The notes below the pieces were generated by a model. That model saw nothing but the letters and a program-made list of their open reading frames with translations, was not told the DNA's origin and made no database searches. The position numbers and the translations under genes were made by a program. Positions 43,126 to 51,400 of a stretch of DNA of 64,000 bases are shown here, one piece after another; the first letter of the stretch is position 1; every line of letters begins with the position of its first letter. This DNA comes from Halorussus amylolyticus (GTDB lineage Archaea; Halobacteriota; Halobacteria; Halobacteriales; Haladaptataceae): contig NZ_ML974130.1 of the NCBI RefSeq assembly GCF_004143485.2, forward strand, positions 532,363-596,362. Direction: 5' to 3'.

Positions 43126-44891
43126 TGTCGGTCTGTCGAGAAGCGATTCACCACCGACCCAAGAGCAACCTCGCGTACGCGGAGGACGGCGAGACCGTCC
43201 GCCTTCGCCTCCGGGCGAAGAAGGGGAACCTCGATGGGTGTCGGGTGCTCCACGCCGACAAATTCGACTGGGGGAACCGGAGTCTGACTCGCCTCGAAAA
43301 GGTCCGGAGCGATTCGCGCTTCGACTACTGGGAGACGTCGGTCACGCCCGCCCACCGGCGACTCTGCTACGCGTTCCTCCTCGAAGCCGACGACGAGGAA
43401 CTGTGGTTCACCGAGTGGGGCTTCGAGTCGAAGGCCGAAAACGACCTGCCGACCGCCGGAACCGACCAACCGCTCCACTACTTCGAGTACCCGTTCGTCA
43501 ACCCCGCCGACGTCATCGACCCGCCCGAGTGGGTCGCCGACGCGGTGTTCTACCAGATTTTCCCCGAGCGGTTCGCCAACGGCAATCCCGACATCGACCC
43601 CGACGGGGTCGAGGACTGGGGCGGCAAGCCCGAACAGGACAACTTCTTCGGCGGCGACTTACAGGGCGTCATCGACAACCTCGACTACCTCGACGACCTC
43701 GGCATCACGGCGCTGTATCTCACGCCCATCTTCGAATCCACATCGAATCACAAGTACAACACGACCGACTACGAGCGAATCGACCCCCACTTCGGCGACA
43801 AAGAGACGCTGAAGCGACTCGTGGACGCCGCCCACGACCGCGACATGCGCGTGATGCTCGACGCGGTGTTCAACCACTGCGGGCGACGGTTCGGGCCGTT
43901 TCAGGACGTCCTCGAAAACGGCCGCGACTCCGAGTACGTCGATTGGTTCCACATCCACGAGTTCCCAATCCAACTCGAACCCCGACCGAGCTACGACGCG
44001 TTCGGCTTCGAGAGCTACATGCCAAAGCTCAACACCGAGAACCCCGAGGTCAAGTCCTACCTCATCGACGTGGCGACCGACTGGATAGAAGAGACGGGCA
44101 TCGACGGGTGGCGTCTCGACGTGGCGAACGAAGTGGACCACGAGTTCTGGCGGGAGTTCCGGCGGGCGGTCAAGGACGTCAAGCCCGACGCCTACATCCT
44201 CGGCGAAATCTGGCACGATTCGCGGCCGTGGCTTCAAGGCGACCAGTTTGACGCCGTCATGAACTACCCGTTCACCTACGCGGCCGACGACTTCCTCGGC
44301 GAGCAGTCCATCGACGCCTCGACGTTCGCCGACAAAGTGAATCGGTTCCTCACGCGCTACCCCGAACAGGTCAACGAAGTCCTGTTCAATCTGCTCGGGA
44401 GCCACGACACCGCTCGTCTCAAGCACCGATACGACGGCGACGAGCGAAAAGTCCGACTCGCGCTCCTCGTGTTGCTGACCTTCCGGGGGACGCCCTGCGT
44501 GTACTACGGCGACGAAGTCGGCATGACCGGCGGCGAGGACCCCGACTGTCGCCGGACGATGGTGTGGGACCCCGACGAGCAGGACCGGGACCTCCACCGG
44601 TACGTGTCCGACCTCGTCGACCTGCGAACGACCCACCGACCGCTCCGGCGCGGAACGCTCACCTTCGACAGGGACCAGTGTCGCGGCGACCGCGTCGTCT
44701 ACTCGCGCTCGGAGCGCGATTCGACCGAGAAAGTCACGGTGGGCGTCAACCGAGGCGAGTCGCCGGTCGAGGTTCGCGTTCCGTGCGACGGAACCCCCGA
44801 GACGCTCGTGGCGACGACCGGCGAGGAGATTCCGCGGGACGGCGATTCGGTCTTCGAACTCCCCCCGATGTCGGGCGCGGTTTGGAAGTAG
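43125..44891 (+). CDS. GH13 alpha-amylase family (neopullulanase/cyclomaltodextrinase type)
   Basis: A 588-residue enzyme. An N-terminal CBM34-like domain (about residues 1-130) precedes the GH13 barrel, as in neopullulanases, maltogenic amylases and cyclomaltodextrinases. The four conserved regions are DAVFNH, GWRLDVANEVDHEFW (nucleophile D332), ILGEIWHD (acid/base E361) and LLGSHDTAR (D428). MPKLNTENPEV, the region before the nucleophile, also fits this subgroup. There is no signal peptide, so it should cut imported maltodextrins or cyclodextrins in the cytoplasm. A GTG at 43122 is a weaker alternative start. Confidence 0.92.
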   Translation: MSVCREAIHHRPKSNLAYAEDGETVRLRLRAKKGNLDGCRVLHADKFDWGNRSLTRLEKVRSDSRFDYWETSVTPAHRRLCYAFLLEADDEELWFTEWGFESKAENDLPTAGTDQPLHYFEYPFVNPADVIDPPEWVADAVFYQIFPERFANGNPDIDPDGVEDWGGKPEQDNFFGGDLQGVIDNLDYLDDLGITALYLTPIFESTSNHKYNTTDYERIDPHFGDKETLKRLVDAAHDRDMRVMLDAVFNHCGRRFGPFQDVLENGRDSEYVDWFHIHEFPIQLEPRPSYDAFGFESYMPKLNTENPEVKSYLIDVATDWIEETGIDGWRLDVANEVDHEFWREFRRAVKDVKPDAYILGEIWHDSRPWLQGDQFDAVMNYPFTYAADDFLGEQSIDASTFADKVNRFLTRYPEQVNEVLFNLLGSHDTARLKHRYDGDERKVRLALLVLLTFRGTPCVYYGDEVGMTGGEDPDCRRTMVWDPDEQDRDLHRYVSDLVDLRTTHRPLRRGTLTFDRDQCRGDRVVYSRSERDSTEKVTVGVNRGESPVEVRVPCDGTPETLVATTGEEIPRDGDSVFELPPMSGAVWK

Positions 44892-45183
44892 CGTCGAAAC
44901 CCTCGCTCCGAGTCCCGTCCTCTCACGCGACGCACTGCCGACTGCTCCTGCCTAACTACGGTACGATATCGAGAACGACCGTCCGTGTCGTGTTCCGTGA
45001 AGGGTGCGACTCCCTACCGTGATGCATGTTGTATGGTGTCACGCCTCGTCGCGGTATTATATCCTCTCGGACACTCGGTTGCGACATGCTCACCGAGAGC
45101 CGAGACCCGCCGCGCCCGCCGACTCGCCCGTGCTCCGAAACGGACGACCGACGCCCGCGAGGGGACCGCTGACCGCCGGACCG

Positions 45184-46086
45184 ATGGAACTCGTCTCGCT
45201 CGTCGGTCTCGCGCTGGCGACGCTCGCCGCCGTGCTCCTCGCGGTCCAGAACGTGCTGATTCGGATTGCGACCGACAGGGGGGACGTGGGCGACGCCGTC
45301 GTCGTCATGATGGGGGTCAACCTCGCTCTCGTCGGGCCGCTCGCGGTCGTTCTCCACTACCCGGACTACGGTCTCTCGTGGGAGGCCGTCGGCGTGTTCG
45401 CCGCCGCGGGACTCGCCGGTCTCGTCTTCGGTCGGCTGTGTACGTTCGCCGGAATCGACCGAATCGGCGCGAGTCGAACGACCCCCGTCGTTTCGGCCTC
45501 GGCGCTCGTCTCGACCGTGCTGGCGGTGTGGCTCCTCGACGAGTCGCTCACGACGGCTCACGTCGTCGGAATCGCGCTCATCGTCGTCGGCGTCGCGGTC
45601 ATCTCGTGGGTGACCGCGACCGACGCGAACGCGGACGTCTCGCTCCGCGGCGTCGGTCTCTCCCTGCTGTTCCCGGTGGGGGCGGCGGCGTTCGTCGGCA
45701 TCGAACCGGTGCTCGTCCGGGCCGGACTCGGCTCCGGGACGCCGATTCTCGTCGGTCTCGGGGTGATGATGTCCACGGCGTTCGCGAGCTACGTCGGCTA
45801 CCGGAAACTCCGACTGGACACGCTTCGCGTCCCCGTCCGGAGTCCGCACGCGCGCTGGTACGTCGGTGCCGGACTCGCGAGTACGATTGGACTGCTCGCG
45901 TACTTCGGGGCGCTCGCGTCGGCCCCGGTCGTCCTCGTCGTTCCCATCACCCACACCGCGCCCTTACTCGTGATTGGGCTGTCGGCCGTGTTCCTTCCGC
46001 GACGGCTCGAACGAGTCACGTGGCCACTTCTCGCGGCCGCACTCGTCGTCGTCATCGGCGCGACGCTGGTCTCGCTGTCGGGGTGA
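45184..46086 (+). CDS. EamA/DMT family transporter
   Basis: A 300-residue protein with ten predicted helices. The first EamA half runs from LVGLALATLAAVLLAVQNVLIR to VVISWVTA-like sequence near residue 135. The second half begins SLRGVGLSLLFPVGAAAFVGIEPVLVR and ends with TWPLLAAALVVVIGATLVSLSG. A metabolite exporter of unknown substrate. The ATG at 45184 is chosen because the hydrophobic fold begins there. The nearest good TATA box (about 45054-45062) is about 125 bp upstream and points instead at an out-of-frame ATG at 45086. Confidence 0.82.
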   Translation: MELVSLVGLALATLAAVLLAVQNVLIRIATDRGDVGDAVVVMMGVNLALVGPLAVVLHYPDYGLSWEAVGVFAAAGLAGLVFGRLCTFAGIDRIGASRTTPVVSASALVSTVLAVWLLDESLTTAHVVGIALIVVGVAVISWVTATDANADVSLRGVGLSLLFPVGAAAFVGIEPVLVRAGLGSGTPILVGLGVMMSTAFASYVGYRKLRLDTLRVPVRSPHARWYVGAGLASTIGLLAYFGALASAPVVLVVPITHTAPLLVIGLSAVFLPRRLERVTWPLLAAALVVVIGATLVSLSG

Positions 46087-46104
46087 ACGCGGTACCGCCG
46101 TCCC

Positions 46105-47082
46105 TCACTGCTCACGCTCGCTCGCCGCCAGCGATTCGATTCGGTCCTCTGTCGGCGGATGGGTCTCGAAGAGGTAGCGTTCGAGCCTGTGGAGGCGCGT
46201 TTCGAGCCACCAGTACGACGGCTCGGTTTCGCCCTCGGGACCGAGCATCACCTTTTCGAGCTCCTCGGGTTCGAGCGGGAGAATCGACAGCGACGAGATG
46301 CCCGACACCTCCCGGAGGTCGCGATTGGGCGTCTCGGCGATGTCGCGGTCGAGTCGCTCGAGCGCGCTCGCGAGCGCGGCGGGAGACCCCGTCACCTCGG
46401 CCGCCGCCCGGTCGGCCGCGCGCTCTCTCGCTCTCGACAGCCGGGCCGAAATCGTCCGTCCGACCGCCCACGCGACGGTCGAGAGGAACGCCAGTGGGAT
46501 GATGACGATTGCGGCCCATCCCACTTCCTCGGTCTCGGCAATCCGAGAGCCGAGTCCGTCAGCCAGAATCACCGGGAGCGAGACCACCGTCATCACCATC
46601 GCGTCCCGATTCCTGACGTGGGCGAGTTCGTGTGCGAGCACCGCCTCCAGTTCCTCGTTGCTGTCGAGCGCGTCGAGCGTCCCGAGCGAGACCACGAGGT
46701 GAACGTTGCTCGGGCGAAAGCCGACCGCCAGCGCCTCGGGCGCGTCCCGCTCCGACACCGCAATCGTCGGCGCGGGAACGTCGAGTTGGGCGGCGACTCT
46801 CGTCGCGGTCTCGTACAGCTCCGGTGCCTCCTCGCGCGTGACGGGGTGGGCGTCGGCCAGTCGCTCGATGGTGTCGAGCTGTCTGTATTCGAGGTAGCCG
46901 ACCGTTACCAGCGTTATCGCAGTGATACCGCCCGCGGCTTCGGCCGCGAACGCCACGTCGAACAGCAGGAGCGCGCCGTAGAAGACCGTCCAGACGCCCG
47001 CGAGGAACCCGACCGTGACGAGCGCGAGACCGACGAGGGCGGCGACCATCCGCACCTGCAGGCCGATTCGTTCGGAGGACAT
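46105..47082 (-). CDS. htpX: M48 family membrane metalloprotease, HtpX-like
   Basis: A 325-residue zinc protease. Two N-terminal helices (about 13-40 and 50-65) anchor it. The zinc motif HELAHVRNRD starts at residue 151, and the third ligand is the Glu within ARERAADRAAAEVTG near 225. A second pair of hydrophobic segments (165-180, 190-208) follows the active site, as in HtpX. The C terminus THPPTEDRIESL is a family hallmark. HtpX degrades misfolded membrane proteins on the cytoplasmic face. Divergent from tfb. Confidence 0.9.
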   Translation of the reverse strand: MSSERIGLQVRMVAALVGLALVTVGFLAGVWTVFYGALLLFDVAFAAEAAGGITAITLVTVGYLEYRQLDTIERLADAHPVTREEAPELYETATRVAAQLDVPAPTIAVSERDAPEALAVGFRPSNVHLVVSLGTLDALDSNEELEAVLAHELAHVRNRDAMVMTVVSLPVILADGLGSRIAETEEVGWAAIVIIPLAFLSTVAWAVGRTISARLSRARERAADRAAAEVTGSPAALASALERLDRDIAETPNRDLREVSGISSLSILPLEPEELEKVMLGPEGETEPSYWWLETRLHRLERYLFETHPPTEDRIESLAASEREQ

Positions 47083-47243
47083 AGTAACGGAATCTAAACG
47101 CGACCCGAAAAGTGTTACGCGGCGGACTCGACGCTCTCCGGGACCCGATTCGGTCGTCCTGTCCGACTTCCCCGAGTTTTACCAGTTCGAAAATATAATA
47201 ATAAATAAAATTGTATCCGGCTTTCGCTCCCGAACAATACCAT

Positions 47244-47251
47244 ACTTATTA
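47244..47251 (+). promoter_or_regulatory. TATA box of tfb
   Basis: ACTTATTA is centred about 36 bp before the ATG at 47283, predicting a leader of about ten nt. A second AT stretch (TTTATAAC, 47268-47275) is too close to the ATG to serve. Confidence 0.5.
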
Positions 47252-47282
47252 GGCAGACAAACTGCTCTTTATAACGTATCGA

Positions 47283-48248
47283 ATGGTTCGTCCGAATCGG
47301 CAGCGAGAACGCGAGCGTGAACGTACATCGGAAGAGGAAACAGACCAGACCGAGACCCAGAGCTGTCCCGAGTGCGACTCGGAGGACCTCGTCACGACCG
47401 GAGACGGCAACGAAATCGTCTGCGACGACTGCGGTCTCGTCCTCGAAGAGCAAACCATCGACCGCGGGCCGGAGTGGCGCGCGTTCAACCACAGCGAACG
47501 CCAGAGCAAGAGTCGGGTCGGCGCGCCGACCACGAACACGATGCACGACAAGGGTCTCACGACCCAGATAGACTGGAAGAACAAGGACGCCTACGGTCGG
47601 TCGCTCTCCTCGGAGAAGCGGAGTCAGATGCACCGTCTGCGCAAGTGGCAAGAGCGCATCCGGACGAAGGACGCGGGCGAGCGGAACCTCCAGTTCGCGC
47701 TGTCCGAAATCGACCGGATGGCGAGCGCGCTCGGCGTCCCGCGGTCGGTCCGCGAGGTGGCGTCGGTCATCTACCGGCGCACGCTCAACGAGGACCTGAT
47801 TCGGGGCCGGTCCATCGAGGGCGTCGCGACCAGTTGCCTCTACGCGGCGTGTCGGCAGGAGGGCATTCCGCGGAGCCTCGAAGAGGTCTCGGAGGTGTCC
47901 CGCGTCGAGCAGAAGGAAATCGGTCGGACGTACCGCTACATCGCGAAGGAACTCACCCTCAAGATGGAACCGGTGGACCCCAAGGAGTACGTGCCGCGGT
48001 TCACCTCCGAACTCGGCGTGAGCGAGGAGGTCAAGATGAAGGCGAACGAGATTATCGACAAGACCGCAGAGCAGGGCCTCCTCTCGGGCAAGTCGCCGAC
48101 GGGGTACGCCGCGGCCGCGATTTACGCCGCCTCGCTGCTCTGTAACGAGAAGAAGACCCAGCGCGAGGTCGCCGACGTCGCGCAGGTCACCGAGGTCACC
48201 ATCCGAAACCGGTATCAAGAGCAAATCGAAGCGATGGGCCTTTACTGA
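47283..48248 (+). CDS. tfb: Transcription initiation factor IIB (TFB)
   Basis: A 321-residue general transcription factor. An Arg/Glu-rich N-terminal tail ([12 protein letters not shown]) leads to the zinc ribbon with C28, C31, C47 and C50, and then the B-finger/linker with [18 protein letters not shown]. Two cyclin-like repeats (about 125-215 and 220-315) follow. The C-terminal [18 protein letters not shown] contains the helix-turn-helix that reads the BRE. It recruits RNA polymerase to TATA/TBP promoters. Haloarchaea have several TFB paralogues with different promoter sets; which one this is cannot be told here. Confidence 0.95.
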   Translation: MVRPNRQRERERERTSEEETDQTETQSCPECDSEDLVTTGDGNEIVCDDCGLVLEEQTIDRGPEWRAFNHSERQSKSRVGAPTTNTMHDKGLTTQIDWKNKDAYGRSLSSEKRSQMHRLRKWQERIRTKDAGERNLQFALSEIDRMASALGVPRSVREVASVIYRRTLNEDLIRGRSIEGVATSCLYAACRQEGIPRSLEEVSEVSRVEQKEIGRTYRYIAKELTLKMEPVDPKEYVPRFTSELGVSEEVKMKANEIIDKTAEQGLLSGKSPTGYAAAAIYAASLLCNEKKTQREVADVAQVTEVTIRNRYQEQIEAMGLY

Positions 48249-48257
48249 CACCGTCGA

Positions 48258-48295
48258 GCGCCACCGCGTCCCGACGCGTCGGGACGCGGTGGCGC
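48258..48295. terminator. Perfect 38-bp palindrome after tfb
   Basis: Positions 48258-48276 and 48277-48295 are exact reverse complements with no spacer; folded as RNA it gives a 17-bp stem with a 4-nt loop. It begins 10 bp after the tfb stop, between convergent genes. Confidence 0.8.
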
Positions 48296-48406
48296 GTTCG
48301 CGTGATGTCGAGGTCCCGTGACCGCTCGACGCCGAACGACGGCAGAAATATCGGGTCGCGTTTTCCGACGATGCATTGCTGACTTTTCGCGGTTCGGACG
48401 CCGCAC

Positions 48407-51400
48407 TCACTCCCGACGAGCGAACGCCATGACCGCGACGGCGAGACCGACGAGGGTGACGCCCGCGTCGAAGCCGGGAACCGTCCCGTTCGTTGGCTCG
48501 TCGCTCAGATCGTCGTCCGAGTCCGAACCGGTCGCGTTTCCGTCGCCCCCATCGTTTTGACTGGTCTCGCGGGTTTCGTTGGTCTCGCCGCGCTCGTGGG
48601 TCTCGTTGTTTTCGGTCGTCTCGCGACTTTCGGTGGTCTGCGTGGTGTCGTCTTCGTTTCCGTCGCTCCCGTCGCCGTCGTCCTCGCTTTCGTCGCCGTC
48701 GCGTTCGTCCTCGCGCTCTTCGAGAACGTCGATTTCGAGGGTCCGCCCGTCGAGTTCGAGCGTGTGGGTCCCTGGCTTCTCGGGTTCGGCGGTGAACGTC
48801 ATCGTCTCGGTCGTACCGCCCGCTACCATCGGCGTCCGGCGGTCGATTCGGTCGCCGTCGAGGAACAGTTCGAACTCCGCGCCGCCGGTCTGGTCGCCGG
48901 TGTTTTCGACGGTCGCGGTCACGGTTACCGACTCGCCGACCGTCACTTCGGTCGGGTCGGCCGAGAACTCGACGACCGATAGACTCGCTGGCTCGGCTGG
49001 CGAGCCGGAGTTGGGTCGCCGAACCGTCACGTTCGCCGTCTCGGAGTCGTCGGGCGAGAACACGCCGTGCTCGTAGGTGCCGTACGTCGCGTTCTCGGCG
49101 ACTTTGGAGACGAACTCGACGTAACGCTCGTCGCCAGCGTCGAGCGAGACGGTCGTGTTGGCCTCGGACGCGTCGTCGATTCGGTACTCGATGCGCGCGG
49201 TCTCGCTCACGTCGCCAACGTTCTCGACCGTCGCGTTCAGCGTGACGTTGTCGCCGCGTTTGGCGGTGTCGGGGGCATCGAGGTTCGTCATCGCGACGAA
49301 CGCGTCGCGTTCGAGCGCGAAGTCGGTCCCAGTGACCGACGCCGCTGGACCGACAGTGACGCCGGTCGTCTCGTCTTCGATGAACTCGGTCGCGTTCGCC
49401 GCCAGCGCGTAGTCGTCGCCGTGCGCTACCGTTTCGAATCGGTAGTCTCCATCGTCGTCGGTCGTCATCGAGTCGAGCGTCTCGCTCGCGTTCGACAGCG
49501 TCACCGTCGCGTTCTCGACCGGCGTCTGGCCGTCGAGTTCGGTGACGGTTCCCGAGACCGACCCGGGTTCGCCTTCGAGCGCGAGGTCGGCGGTCTCGTC
49601 CTCGCCGTCGCCGAGCGAGACGACCGTGGCGTTCGTCTCATAGTCCGCGATAGTCGCCGAGAGGTCGTAGTCCGTGCCGGTTCCGGGGATATTTTCGACG
49701 ACGTACTCGCCGTCCGCGTCGGTCGTCGCGGTGTACGTTCGCGACCCGTCTTCGACGCTCACGGTCGCGCCGTCGATTTCGTCGCCGGTCACCGCGTCGG
49801 TCACCGTACCGGTGAGTTCGGCGTTGCCCGAGACGACGACGCTTTCGGTGGCGCTCGCGCCGTCGCCGACGGTCACGCGCGTCTCGGCCAGTTCGTAGCC
49901 GTCCTCGTCGATTGCCACGTCGTACTCGTGGCCCCCCGCGACGGCTTCGAACCGGTAGTCGCCGTCCGCGTCCGTCGTCGCGTCGTACGTGTCGCCGCCG
50001 TGTTCGGCCGTCACGGCGAGGCCTTCGACGGGTGCTCCGAGAACGTCGTCGGTCACCGTTCCGGCGAGCGTCGCGTTCCCCGATAGCGTGTGGGTCCGAC
50101 TGGCGGTTTCGCCGGGACTCAGCGACACGTCCGCGAGGTCGCTCCCGTCGTAGCCGTCGGCTTCGATGACGTAGTCGTAGGCGTGGCCGCCGGGGAGCGC
50201 GGGGATGGAGACGGTCCCCGAACTGTCGGCCGAGTAGGAATCCAACGCGACGCCGAACGAGTCGCTCTCGACCGACACCTCCGCGTCGGCTATCTCTCCG
50301 CCCGACTCGGCGTCGGTGAGCGTGAGGTCGTCGCTCGCATCGCCGCTGAGTTCGAAGTCCGTGCCCGTGGCGTCCTCGCCGTCGCCCACGCCGACGGTAT
50401 CGGAGTCAGACTCCCATCCCGTCGTCTCGACTCCGACGTCGTAGGACTCGGCTTGCGGGTCGGCGAGTCCGGCGACCGTGAGGGTGTACTCGCCGTTCTC
50501 GTCGGTCTCGACGGTGTACGTCCCCGCGTCGCCTTCGGCCGTCACCGTTACGTCTTCGAGTTCGGTTCCGAAGACTTCGTCCGTGACCGTGCCGCTGATG
50601 GTGGCCGTCCCCGTCAGGTCGGCGTCGAGTCCGTGAGTCGCGCCGTCCGAAACTCGCTCGTCGGCGAACGTGGTCGCGTCGTAGCCGTCCGCTTCGACGC
50701 TCACGTCGTAGTCGTCGCCGCCGGGAACGCCATCGACGGTGTACGACCCGTCGGCGTCGGTCGTCGCGGTGTACTCGTCGCCGCCGATTTCGGCGGTCAC
50801 GGTCGCGCCCTCGACTCCCGCCCCGCTGTCGGCGTCGATGATTCGGCCGGAAATCTCGGCGTTGCCCGTCAGTTTCCAGCTTCGACTATTCGTTTCGCCC
50901 GGGTCCAGCGACGACGTGTGTTCGAAGTCGTCGTAGCCCGCGGCCGAGTACACGAAGTCGTAGGTGTACCCGCCCGGAACGCTCGTCTCCACGAAGCCGT
51001 TCTGGTCGGTCGCGGACACGTCCTCGGCGACGCCGAACACGTTGCTTTCGACGGTCACGGTCGCGTCCTCGATGGGTTCGTCGGTCACGGCGTCGCTGAC
51101 CGACATGGCTTCCTCTTTCGCGTCCCCGGTGATGTCGAGGTCGAAGTCGGTCGCGTCGTCGCCGTCGCCGAGCGTCGCGGTCGTCGCCGAGTTCGCGCCC
51201 CAGCCCTCGGGGGAGACGCCCACCGTGTACGCCTCGTCTGTTCCGGGGACGGAGACGCTGTACGTTCCGTCTTTGCTTGTCTCGGCAGTGTACGTCGCGT
51301 CGCTGTTCTCGACCGATACCGAGATGCCGGGGACGCCCGTCTCGAACGTCGTGTCGGAAATTGTCCCGCTCACCGACGCGCTCCCGTCGAGTCCGACGTC

